The position numbers and the translations under genes are program-made. Positions 50,772 to 63,300 of a stretch of 64,000 nt of DNA are shown here, piece by piece. Within the stretch, counting starts at the first letter, position 1. The number at the start of each line of letters is the position of its first letter. Origin of the DNA: Symbiodinium natans (taxonomy: Eukaryota; Sar; Dinophyceae; Suessiales; Symbiodiniaceae). The notes under the pieces were generated by a model. It ran no database searches. It was not told where the DNA came from and saw only the letters and a list, made by a program, of their open reading frames with translations. The stretch lies in contig CAJNDS010002125.1 of NCBI GenBank assembly GCA_905221605.1, forward strand, positions 394,809 through 458,808, written 5' to 3'.

Positions 50772-52814
50772 CTCGGTTGGGGTCTCTGAGAATCAGGGCT
50801 CTGCACCCATCAAGAGAAGCCCCGTGAGATAGTTTTATCTATGTGTATACATATATATATATATGTATATGTATATACATATCTTTATACGTTATGTGCA
50901 CGTATATACGAAACTAGTTCTATAAGGGTAACCCCCCCCCCCCCCCCAGAGTGACCTGCCTGGGCTTGCGTTGTCTGAGGTCATGCAGCTGCACTACCAG
51001 GTTCAGCAACATGAAAGCAAAAAACACCAAAACCAAGTAAGCGGAACCAAGAATACACAAAAAGAAAGCAAACACAGAAACAAGAAGAATTCCGGTAGAG
51101 TTCCAGAACTCTTGGAGCAGTTAAGTAAGGAATAAACCCCGGCAACTATTTTTTTGGGCTGTTGCTTTGTGTCTAGAGTTTTGGCATTTTTGTTGTTCTT
51201 GGTTGTGGCTTTTTGGTCTCTTGCGCATGTGTGTGTGTGTGTTTGATGTTATGTTTTAGCTTTTCTAGTCAAGTACAAACAAAGCTCCTCTAACATAGGA
51301 AAAAGAACATCGGATTCATGGAAGAGAGTCTATAGTTTTTAGCGAATCCCCGACGGCTCGGAAGCCTTGCAGGCATAGTAGCACTTGAGCCTCCATGGCG
51401 TCTCGCATGTCGGGGCGCAAGTCTTTTGGATGCTTCGGAATTGTAGATTTCGTAGCACTATGCACTTCTGAGAAGATGTGCTCTTCCAGGCTTTTCTGTG
51501 CAAGTTGTGTTTTGCTATGCATAGAGTTTCGTTCGTATACAACCAATATGTGATTAAACTGCTTGTGGAGGAGTGGTTAATTCGTGTTTCGTTCAGATTC
51601 TGCTTGCATTCACTTAGCCTTGCAATTCAAATTTACAACTCAATGAATATTGGGCCTACTTGCCTAGGGAAACCCGAAAACCCAAAATCTAAACTTCCCC
51701 GACAATTTTCCCGAGAAGCTTAGGCTTTTAGGCTTTTGTGGATTTGTGGATGCTCCTAGCCTTCTCTCCGTAGATAAGTTTCGAATGTCTAACTAAGTTT
51801 TAATTGTTACTCAATATTGGTCGTATCGATTAATTTATTCAACTTGCCTATAGTGAGTACTTCATTAGTAGGCCATGATTTTTCATGAATCCTATGTTAA
51901 ATACCACTATTTGTACTGAAAGAGCGCAGTTTTGCCTGGACGAAACACTCTTGGCCTAAAAAAGCTCAATCTGCCTGGAGAAACACAAAAAATCTAAACC
52001 GAAACAAGTGTCCTCTTCTTATCGCCCTTGGGAGATTCTTCATATAGATTAGTCCAATGTGGGGCTTGTGGGGCGGCTGTCCCAATAGCTGTCCTTCATT
52101 GCTCGGCGCCAGACTCGAGATAACAAACCCCACACACTAAACACTTCTCCGTCCAACCGTCGATGTTTTTTTGGTATTGCTCCCACAAATACACATGTAC
52201 AGTTATCTGTTTCTTGTTGGCATTTATATCTTATGTCTACAGTTACTTGTTCAAAATATGTAGACAGACCGATGTAGGTTGGGGTTGCATCCTCTGCGGG
52301 CCAGGAAGCCCAAGAAGACCAGAGGGAACCGGGTCGGCTCGCCACCAGTCGCGGCCATGCTCACTCCGAGGGAACGGCCCTCTGCCTCTCGGGCGGGGAG
52401 GTGCGGGGAGTGGGGCACGGGTGGGTTGGAGGGTCTTACTGCACACCCAAGGTCGGCAGGGCTTAGGGTCTGCCGTGCCATCTTCACGGGTCTTGCAGTT
52501 TAGGGCTTAAAATTGAGGATTCAGGGTTCAGGGTTGAGGGATTTCTTGCTTGGGGTTTCGGGCCAGGGGAAGAGCCCTGTGCCTGGAAGCTGGGTGCCTG
52601 GGCCAAGGCTCCGGCTGCCTGAGGGCCGGCGTTCCGAAGCGGCTGGGGGGCCACGAAGCTCTCCACGGGCAGGAGGACATACCTCAAAGAAGCGAGTAAG
52701 CTGGCTGAGTAAGGGGTCGACTCGTGCCTTTCTTTGGGGTTTGGCCTTCTTTGCCCGAGCTTCTATTACCAAGGAAAAACATCCTTGCCGTGGGTTATAA
52801 CTTAAACTAACAAC
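50772..52814. other. Region with little support for genes
   Basis: Contains a short AT microsatellite (50,840-50,905), a C-run (50,932-50,947), and an AT-rich stretch (51,000-52,250) unlike the GC-rich rest of the window and almost free of telomeric tracts. A minus-strand Met-initiated segment at 52,275-52,356 (MAATGGEPTRFPLVFLGFLA) and a segment at 52,700-52,770 (ARVDPLLSQLTRFFE, followed by GAG|GTATGT) may be exons. The AT-rich stretch may be a separate insert. Confidence 0.4.
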
Positions 52815-52894
52815 CTCGCTCTCCCTCCGGCCCAAGGTGCAGGGCGCAGGCCACCAGGGCCACCACCAGGAGGTTGGCGCTGCGCTTGGCCATT
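52815..52894 (-). CDS. Signal-peptide first exon of an unresolved gene
   Basis: ATG at 52,894 starts MAKRSANLLVVALVACALHL, then GPEGER, a good signal peptide or anchor. The exon ends GCGAG|GTTGTT, a canonical donor. It is the most likely 5' exon for the EF-hand gene or for a separate small gene; the next exon could not be fixed in frame. Confidence 0.5.
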
Positions 52895-53129
52895 GTTCAG
52901 GCGGGGAGAGAAGTGGCGGCCACAGAGTCGCGTCGAGCTTGAGCCAACTCGGATTCGCCCCAGGCTCGCAAGTACCAAGCTGATTTCGTACGTATATATA
53001 TATATATATATAACAGATATGATATCCAAAATTCTTTATAATGTAATATGTATATATATATATAACCACGCTTCCCGGATGCACCTTACCTGGCCCCAAC
53101 ATCCTATCAGCAACACCGTTACGCCGTAA

Positions 53130-54060
53130 CCGTTACGCCACCCTGGTGCAACCAAGCCGGAGGCGCCGTTGCCGCTGTTCGGGGGGTACTCCATGGAAGC
53201 GTGCGTGGCCTGAACTTTCGCATTCCTCGCAATCTCCCGCACCTGGGCAGAAGTATTCGGGGAGAAGCCGAAGATCCACATGTTGACCCAATCTCTGAGA
53301 AGACCTGAAGCATCTCAAACCCCAACCTCCCTCTCTTCGAAGACCCCCAAGTCCTAAACACAAAAGGAAGCACACCTCCTTCTGAAGCGTCGGATCCGGC
53401 TTGCTCCGAGGACTGCCATCCTCGTCGAGATCCTCCTGGCACGTGCGAGTATTCCGGCGACTTCGGGCTTAAGGAGGGCAGCTGTTGCAAGCCCTAAGCC
53501 CTGAATGATGGCCTTTAGGGGCAGTGGGGTGCCCACAACGATTCAGGACGGCTACGAGCAGGATTGAAGCGTTGTTGTCATCCATGGCTGGCTCGTTGCT
53601 GCTGCCAGAGGCAGCCGCGAAGCTTCAGGACCGGCCTCGACCGGAACAATGTCATCGTCACCGCCGCGGGCACTCTTCGGCGACCTCTGCGGGACCAGAC
53701 GAACCGGAATTTCTTCGTAACCCTACACTGCCACCTTCTCCCTCAAACAATCTAGGCGCCCCCAAGACCACCGTGGCAGTCGCTTTGGTGATCATGGAAT
53801 ACTCCGAAAGCTGAAAGCAAGGCCCTGAGCAAAAAAAAAAAAAAAAAGGATCTCGGTCGGAGCAACACTTCTTGTTCAGGGCAGCTCTGCTTGGGGCCTT
53901 CACGGGGTTTCGGATGTGGCTGGCGACAGTGCCCCACGGAGAAAAAAACCATCAAATCCTGGGGCCGGAGCAGTGGCCCACCGTCCTCCTTGGCACGGGC
54001 TCGCAACCGCGCGACCTTTTGGAAGAGCACCTAGGCATTCTGCTCAGAAAGAGAGTTGGC
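53130..54060 (-). other. Coding-like segments between the giant gene and the EF-hand gene
   Basis: Minus-strand stretches with coding composition: about 53,950-54,030 (LFQKVARLRARAKEDGGPLL), about 53,560-53,710 (IPVRLVPQRSPKSARGGDDD, then IVPVEAGPEASRLPLAA), about 53,385-53,470 (RNTRTCQEDLDEDGSPRSKP) and about 53,150-53,280. No full chain with start and stop was obtained. Family unknown. Confidence 0.3.
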
Positions 54061-54321
54061 AAGGGACCCTAAGGTGAGTTCAGAACTCTTGCACAATCCA
54101 GGAAAGGCTCTTTCGCGTCCACACAACTGGGAGCTCACAACAGGACGCGAGCCAACCACAGGCACAACTACAACATCAACCCGTCTGTGCAAAGCGATCT
54201 CCTGACCCCAATCAACAGAAAAAGCACCACTAGCTGCGCGTCCCCTCCGACTACACAACACTACACGCTACACAACGCGAAGCTTCACTACACAGGGCCA
54301 CCGCTCACTAGCTCATTAGCC

Positions 54322-57300
54322 TCACTGGATGGAGTCCAAGCCCACGCCGAACTTGCTCTTCAGTTCGGCGTCCAGAGCCTCTTCATCGACGGGCGAGTTG
54401 CCCCGCGCGATCGTCGAGAGTTTCGTTGGGTCATGCAAGGAGTAGAACTTCTGCATCTTCTCGTAGAGGCCCGGGGGATAGAGGGTCTTAGCCACATTCG
54501 CTCGGCCCTTCCCCTCTTGGGGGGAGTCCGGCGGGGCGTCCTCGCTTCCGGAGCTCTCGCTCCCTTGGCTGTCAGAGGAGAGCTCCTCCTCTTTCTCCTG
54601 TGGGTGTTGCTTCTTGTCGTACATCTGAGCCACGTACATGGCAGCCTGTATGGGATCCAACTTGGTTGGGTCCAGCACCCCCTCCGCGTTGAAGGTCTCA
54701 CCAAAGTCGTCCGTCCGCTTCCCTCCGCCCGACCGCATGCCATCGGTGCCCTTCCCAGCCTGAGTGCCAACGCCGGCGCTGACATCGAAGAAGCCCGCGG
54801 TGAGCCGGCGCAGGCCCAGCAGCTTTACGACCCGCTCGTACGCCGCGCGCTGCGAGCGCGAGAAGGCGTGGTGCAGGACGGTGGTGAAGAGGCTCTGTGC
54901 TTTCAGCACGAAGCAAAGAAGGCTCACCTTGGGCGCGAGGTTGCGCCAGATGAGCCAAACATAAAGCTGGACCAGGAGCAGCGGAATGTCCTGGAGCAAG
55001 GTTGCCAGGCCCAGCTTGGCGAACACGACCGCCATCTTCGACGGAGTGCCGAAGTGGATGTGGGTGCGGTCGATGGAGCCGATGTGTGAATACGTGATGC
55101 GGAAGAAGCGGGGCGAAAGTACCGAAAGCAGCAGAATGAGCCGAAGCCTTTTCCGATTCTTGCGCCACCATGGCGTGTCGATGATGTACGTGGTGATGGT
55201 CATCCGAAGCGCGGCAGCATTTACGACGAAACAAAGCAGCAGTGTGCACAGGCCACCCAGGAAGAGCGTCCCATGCAGGGGGTGCGCATTCTCGGCCTGC
55301 AAGTAGATCAGCCAGGCATAGTCTGCGGTTGTGGTGTAAAGGCCCATCAAGGGCGTGAGGACGTCGAAAAGCCGGACCTTGGCGAGGCGGATGCAGCCGC
55401 CACACTCGCGCGCCAGGCGGGCCACCCCGGCGAGGAGCAGCGTCACAGCCACGGTGCCGCCCACCAGCGCAAAGCCGCCGAGCTTCACCAAATCGAAGGG
55501 GCAGTCGCTCTCTGTGAGCACCACGGCGGCAAACTGCCAGAAGGGCTCCTTGCTGCAGAAAAACTGCTGGGAGAAGCCAAATGACCTGGCGCTTGGATCA
55601 CTCTTCAGGACAAGCTCCGGTTATCGCAGCAACTGTTGCTCTTCCCAGGTCGCTTTGCGCATCTATGTATGCAGGACAATTTCCCGCATACGTTATCCAT
55701 GCTTTCGCAGGGCTGTCACACTAAGAAACCTTCCTTCGAAAGCCTGCGAGGCGAAAACACTGTACACTCAAGCGGGCAGAAGGGGGGTGGAGATTTCGAC
55801 ACCTGCCACACAGGGAGTCAAGCGGGTGTCAGGTTCAGCTTGCGGTTTTCAAGGGTTCACATGGCATGGCTGGACATCAACCAAGGGTTAGCATGAGACA
55901 GTCGGAGCACAAGCGAGCAAAGACGAAAGGAGCAAAAGCGCAAAAAGCTGGCATATCAGAACATGTCCCCACAAAGGTGCCCCCCAGCATCACGGGGGCC
56001 AAAGTTCTGCCCCTTCACTCAAAACCCGAGCACCCCCTAAAACCCTAAACCCTAAGCTTGAATAAGGGGGTACTATCATCCCGAGTAAGGACTGTTAGTA
56101 TAAGGGGGAACATCCCAACCTTAAACCCTGCACCCACCTCTCGGAAACCACCTTGTTCAACATCACCAGGTCGCTCTGGTAGAACAAAGCGGAGTCCGGG
56201 TTGGAGAGCTGCGTCTTGAGCTCGTTCCTACACTGCCCCCCCCCCTTTTGGAAACCCATGTACAAGAGAGTTTAGGATTTAGGGTTTAGGGTTTAGGGTT
56301 TAGGGTTTAGGGTTTAGGGTTTAGGGTTTCGGGGTTGGGGGTTTGGACCTTTTGTGCCTTCATTTCGTTTTGTTGCCACCAGACTTTAGATCCCCTTCTG
56401 AGCCCCAAACCCAAACCCCGAACCTCCCTACGAGAAAACAAAGAAGAAATGGGGGGTTTCCAAAATTAGGGGTACCTTGTGGGGCCCTTATGTTAAGGGA
56501 ATCCTACTATTTGGGGGTCTATATTTGGGGTCCCTTATTTTCGTAAACTTTCAAATGGAACATCATTCCTAAGGAGGCGAAAGAAGGCTCATGTACTCGA
56601 CGGGGGCCACGAGGTTGCAGCCTTCCTTGGTGTCGATGCCGAAGGACAGCAAGTCCACCTCAAGGGAGGGTTTCCGACGATTGGGCTTGGGGGGCTTCAT
56701 CGGGGTTTGTAAGCGTGCTTAGCAGGGTCTCTAAAAGGGCTTAATCGGGTTAACAAGGGGTTTAAGAATGGGGTTCGAAAGGAACTTACCAAAGGGTTTT
56801 GACAGGGCTTGATACGGCTTCTTCTGGAGAATCACCCTAAACCCTAAACCCTAAACCCTCAACCCTAAACCCTAAACCCTACAGAGCACGTCCCCACCTC
56901 AGGGCCCAACTCTTGGAGGCAGCGCGGCTCCACCGAGAAGCTCATGGTAAACTCAATGGCGCCCGCTCGCTCCTCCTGAGAAAGGGGACAGGGTTTAGGG
57001 AACAGGTTTAGGGATGTGTAGGGTGTAGGGTTTAGGGTTTAGGGTTTAGGGTTTAGGGTTTAGGGTTTAGGGTTTAGGGTTTAGGGTTTAGGGTTTAAGG
57101 TCTTTGTTTAGCTGCCGCATAGCTGGCCGAACCGCGAAGCAGGGTTTGAAGCTAGAAGTCTGTGGTTCTTGGGGGAAGAAACCTCAATCCTTGAAGGAGG
57201 TGTCAACAAACGCAACCAGATCAAAGCAAACCCGAATTTAGGGTTTCGACTTTAGGGTTTAGGGTTCAGGGTTGAGGCCTTTTTTGATGTGTTTCTTTGG

Positions 57301-60300
57301 GACTATTCTATAGGGTTTATAGAGGGGTTCTATAGGGACTTTCTGGGGTACATAACTTCTATCATCTTCTATCCCTTCTCATCCTTCACGTCCAAGATGT
57401 CCACGAGGTCCTCGGGGATGAAGACGGCCTCGGAGAGCTCCCGGATCAGCTCCTTGTCAAAGCTCTCCCCTAAACCCCCTAAAACCCTAAAACCCTTAAA
57501 CCCAAAAACCCTAAACCCTAAAACCCTAAACCCTAAACCCTAAACCCTAAACCCTAAACCTAGCGCTCCTTGTCAAAGTTCTCCTTCTGGGCCGAGTACT
57601 CCGCAAAGGGCATCAGCACCACCAGGTCGAACCGCACGGGCTTTTTGTCCTCTCTTACTGTTGCTTCATAGGGGAAGGGGGGAATCAGGTACCTTATGAC
57701 ATAATTCCCTTAAAGGGTATAGCGGGTATATAGGGGATTTGTGGTACCAATACATAATTTCCTGTAAGGGCATATAGGGGATATAGGGGATGTATGGTAC
57801 CAATACATAATTTCCTTCAAGGGTATATAGGGGATATAGGGGATAGATGGTACCTTATTACATAGTTCTTTCAAAGGGTATATAGGAGAGATGTGGTACC
57901 TTATTCCCCATTCCCTGCTAGCCAACAGCAAGTCCTGCGCAGTGACCTCGGGCGGCATGGTGGCATAGGCCTTGAGCGAGGAGTGCAGCCGCGCAGGGCG
58001 GAGGACGCCGTCGCTGGTCTGCAGCAAGCCCTCCGTGAGCCCAGCGATGTGGTAACGCTCCGTCGCTTCGAAGCCGCAGTCGGCGGTCCGTATCCGAATG
58101 TCCTGCACGGGCATGTGGAGGAGGATGTAGCTGGCACAGCAGCAGACCTCGTCTTGGATGGAACACTCGGTTTCGGAAATGTTCCGGAAGGGGATATCTC
58201 GCAAGGCGTTGATGCAGAAGAACTCATCGGGTGTATCCGTAAACGGTGACGTCCTCCTCCGGGCCAGGAGGAAGGCCTTCTGTGGCCGAAAGATGTTGGT
58301 CGATCGCGGCTGGATGCTCAGGAGCATATTGTCGGCACTAGCACTTGTAAATCGCAGTCCCAGGACATCCTTGACCTGAATCTCGAGGTCAAAGCTCGCG
58401 CTGGCACGAGGTGGGTTGCGGGAGATGGCGACGATAGTCCGATAGAAGAGCCCTGCCAGGATCGGGATGCCGGATATCTCGCCGGTGTTCACATCGATAC
58501 TCAGCCCGGCTGGTAAGGAGGGTCGTGCCCGAAACTCCGCTTGGTCGTAGTAATTCCTGGGGAAATCGAGCTCCGAGAACTCTGCCACCAGGGGTGAGAA
58601 CTCCAACTGCAGGGTGAGGGCCACAGATGTGATGCTGGCATTGAACTGCTTGTAGATGAAGGGTGGCGGCTGTCTTGCCTGGATGTCTAGTTGGATGGGT
58701 GTTGTGCTTGAAGGGTACACCACAGTGGAGCCATCATGGCCGCACCAAACGAAGAGGCTGGGCGCAGCGCCAGGGAACTGAAGAGCGGGTGCCAGGAACC
58801 CGACTTTACTTTGCTGGAGCTGCATTTCAATGAGCTGGTGGCTTCCTGGCAAGTCGAACCTGTGCCCGTTCTTTGCTTGAAAGGATCGCACACACGCACA
58901 AAAAACAAAAAAAAACACAAAAAAACACCCTCAAAAAGTGTTTTGTATGTCGAATACTATGATGAAATGTCAAGTTCTGTAACAACAGCCCAGGAACTGG
59001 ATCAGATCAGATGCGCCCACGTAGCTCGAGGAGTCCTGATCGGGCACGAAGACCGCTTGGGGCTCCTGCGGGGCATTCAGCTTGGTTAGGAGGGCCACGC
59101 AGCGGACGATGCCCCGGATCTGCGAGGTGACGTTGAGGTAGGCGGCCAGCGAGGTGGACACCTGGGTCTCAGCTGCAAAGAGGTTGGTCAGCACATCGAT
59201 CGACGGAAAGACATCCCCGATGGGGTTGAAGATGGGGGTGGCGTCCTGCTCGTCACCGGCGTAGCACGCAACGTACTCGCCCAAAGGCTCCGTATGCAGG
59301 AAGCTACCAGTGCCGTTGGCAATGGCCGGAACCTAGGTTGGCCCTTGAACAAACGGCCCTCCGAGAACAAAGAATCTCCTGAGCATGATGGCCTGGCTCA
59401 AGCCCTATCGTCTTTAGTATGTCTTAGGGAAGAAGCAGAGAAAGAGACAGAGAGCGAGGGGGAGAGAGGAATATAAATTACCAAATATGATGGACTCTCA
59501 ACCCAGGAACAAAGACCTGGCCATTTGTGACCGTCCGTCCAAGTCCCGGCTTGTCGATGTCGAAGGCGGTCTCCATCCGCGGCGGAGGCGGCGCGGGTGG
59601 CTGAAGCACGCCGCACACGGCCTCCCCCGAAATCACGGAGCTGACGTCCGGCATGTACGCGACGGCCTGAAAGTTGAAGCCTTCCAGGTAAAGCGCTGCT
59701 TGGAGGTACTGCGAAATGGGCAGGTTTTCAGCCCCTTCCTCATACATCGGGCTCGCCGGATCGAGCAAGATCTTGGCAGAGCAGTCGGCCGTTGAGGCCA
59801 CAAAGTGCTGGGCCAAGCTGGCATCGATGGTGGTGAAGTCCCTGTGCACCACCACTTCATTGCTCTGAGGCAGCTCGTTGCTGACGCTCAACAGCCGGAT
59901 TTTCGGCACGAAGAACGTCAGGACGCTGGAGTTGGAGGTGACCAGCAGGTAGCGGCCGCTCGCCTTGTCTCCCAGGATGGCCGTCATCTCCAGATCCGGG
60001 GACCAGTAGATCCGGTAGTCCCTGCTGCAGTTGGAGCCCGCCGTGCCCGGGACGCCCCACACGGCCGTGGGGAAGACCGTATTCCTAGTTCAGGGTTGGG
60101 ATAGTATTCAAATTTTTACAATCTTATTCCTTAGAGGGTTTAAGTACCCTTAAATATGTAAGATGTTACCCAACTATGACAAAGATTCGCATCCACCAAC
60201 TTCAGGTCGGTCGTCTTCCGCGGCGTGCTGGTGCAGTTCTCCGAGGAGGCGATGGGATCCACCTGAAGGGCCCGGACCCGGGGCCAGGTCCAGGTCTCGT

Positions 60301-63300
60301 TGCTCAGATTCTGAGGACTCTCCGTGCTCAGCCTCCTCAGGGCCGTCATGTCCTGGCAGTGGCCCCCGAAGCTGTTGAAGATCTCCTTCTTGAGCACTAA
60401 AAGCCGGCCGCCCGTGTCGGAGCCGTGCCTCAACTGCAGCGTCAGGGCCGCGCCACGGTAGACGAAGGACTGGAACTGCCCCACCACCTGCAAGAGGCGT
60501 TCCGGGGGCTGGGCACGGATCGCCAGCTTTCCTGCGAAGTGCGGGAAGCCGGTGGGCGCCGCCCAGAAGCACACGAAGCTGCCTTCCGCGTCCGCCGCAA
60601 ACCACTCGGAGGTCTCCGTGAAGGACTGGGCGTCCACCGGCTTCGCCGCGGAGGCGTTGGCGCCAAGGCACAGGTCCACCCCTGCCACTCCATCGAGCCA
60701 CTCCAAGTAACCTGGCGTAGGATTGGAGGCCCTAAAACATTGGTGTGTTTACGTCTTTATAAGAATGTCAATTGATTATGCAGTCATACAGAGATTACAA
60801 GGGCAAAAAAAACCCAAAAAAAAGTTCCCAAACCCAAGTCCAGGTGACGGGGATGCTCGAGCTGGCTGTTGCCACTGGGGGCGACGTAGCGGAGGGTCTT
60901 CCTTGGGGAGGATGCTCTTAGAACCCTTGAAGCTCTTCAAGCCTTGCAAACCCTAGCAAGGCAATGATGCGCCATAACTTCCCCTAAAACGTAAAACCCC
61001 ATCAAAGCCTTCCTCCAAAAAAAAAACACATCCCCCAAGAATCAGCCCGTCCACGACCGCCACCTCGGAGCGCCAGCCGAAGGGCAAAGCTGGGCTGTGC
61101 AAAGCCAGGAGCTTCCCCGACACCGCCGGGGTGTTTGCCAGGGCGAGCCGAAAGCTGGCGCCCGTCCAAAGGAAGGCAGGCTCGGGCGTCACAGATATGT
61201 CCTTGAGGGGCAGAGGATTTTTTGGGGACCCTTTGGGGATATATAAGGTCCCTGTTTGAAGAGAGGGTTAAGAAGGGTTCCCTTGCAAGGGTCCCCCTTT
61301 CCTACCTGGGAGTCCTGGGCCAGCAGCTGGATCTCGGAACCTTGGGAGCTGTCGGGAAAGGGCGCGGACTCTGCCAGGGAATGCAGGCACCAGACCCTCA
61401 AGGACGAGGTGTCTCGCTGGTACTCCACCAGGGGAACTTCCAAGGTGAACTCCCGGGGGAACTCGGGATCCATGCCAGGAAGGACTGCCGGAATCACTAT
61501 CGAGCCACGGCCTTCGTAGAGGATTCCTGTGCTGAAGTCGCCCGGCACCACTGTTCCCTCCTGCTTCCTGGCGATGCAAGTGACGGTGCCTGGCATTCGC
61601 ACCTCCAGCTTCAGCCGCAAGAGGCTTCGGCTTGAAGGCGGGTCTGTGGCAGGGCCGACGCTGCTGATGACCGTCGCCAGCTCAAAGGAGCCGATGCTGT
61701 TCATGGGCGCATTCGTGCCACTTTCAGAGACCACCCCGAGGAAGCAAAGGGCATAGAACCCAGCAGAGGCCTGAGTTGTGAAGTAGCCGGTCTGACCCTG
61801 AGACGCACCCTGTGCCACAGGCGGTGCACGGCTTGCTGTGGCACAGCCCGTGGCGTCGAAGTCTGCCTGCGTCGCCCAGTGGAGAAGACCATCAGAGGAG
61901 CCGGCATTCTCGAGGTTCACGCGCAGCAGGAGCCCACGATAGAACCGTTGAAGTACCAGGCCATCCAGGCGCTGCACAGTGAATCCTGGGACCTGTGACT
62001 GGACCACCAGCCGGTCATCCCCCACCAGCGCGATGCCAGTGGCACGGGGCTCGGCAAAGAAGCAAAGGTACCGGCGGACCGCTGAGGCCTCCAGCGTCTG
62101 GATGGAACGTATCCGGGCATCGTTCTGCCCAGCGGTGCCAGGGTCCACGACCTGTGTCGCGATGGCCGCGTCGTAGGTCATGCTATTGCACATGAAGGGG
62201 CTGGCACTCGTTTGAACACGCACGTCGGTGGTTGCCAGCCGCCGACCACTAGCGATGACCCCGGAATCGACATTGTACAGCTCCGCATAGAAGGAGGCCT
62301 GAGGCCAGAGGAAGCTTGGGAAGACCTGCAACCTCGGAGCCTCGACGCTTGCGGGCGTGTAGATGAGGAGGCCGCCAGGCGTCTGGGGAAGGATGAAGGA
62401 CAGCGCGGATCCCTCCACGCACCAGACACGGTACTGCTGCAGAGGCTTGACGAAGGTCTTGAAGAACATCTCGACCTTGTTGGCACCTGGCTGTGTAGGT
62501 GTCGTGGCCTGCCCCTGGCCAAGGCCGATCGGGCTGAGGCCATTGGCGATGTCGGCGCCGTTCGGGAGGTAGGAGGGCTCGTACTCCGAGATGGCACAGC
62601 GGATGTAGGAGGAGGTGCTATCCAAGCTCGACTGGACCTGAACTGTGAGAGATGCCACGGTCGCGGACTCGAACACCACATCGGACAGGGGGTCCATGAT
62701 CTCCAGTTCGCCGGCTTGGTGGTTGAAGGCCTCCAAAGAGTTGCAGGAGTCAAGGTTGGCACAGTAGCAGACCTTGAAGATGCCTCCGGCCGTGACTTGC
62801 CCCAGGGAGAACCTGGCCAAAGTGTCTGATGTGGCAGGCACAGGGTCTGCGAGGAGCAAGGACTTGAAGAACCCTGTCTCTTCAGGCTCCCCCGAGCAGG
62901 GCGTCGTGGAGTTCACGATCTTCACCCGGTCCGAGACGCCTAATCCACGGCCGGTGATTTCCAGGGTGCACCGCCCGCCCCTTCCGCAGCTGAACTGCTG
63001 ATTGGGCGTGGCGCCGCGGACGTCCAGAACACCAATTGTCTGATGGTAGGTGGACAGGCTTGTGCTGCTGCAGAGGCCACCCCCTGGCGAGGGCACGCAG
63101 AAGCAAATCACAAAGGCGTCCAGAGCCTGAATGGGATCGATTGCGAAAGCCAGGTCTCCATCTTGCGTTACGCCCGTCGGAATGTACGGGTTGGCTGCGA
63201 CGTCCCGCCGGCGTCTCGTGGCCGTGTCGATGGTCAAGAAGTCGCCGCAACTGCCACTGCTCTCGTCACGGATGGCGATCCTGTGCACCCCACTGTTGAG

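Noticed and set aside
54187-55089. 300-codon plus-strand open frame opposite the membrane exon
   Set aside because: Antisense shadow; the minus frame has regular membrane helices and an in-frame splice join.
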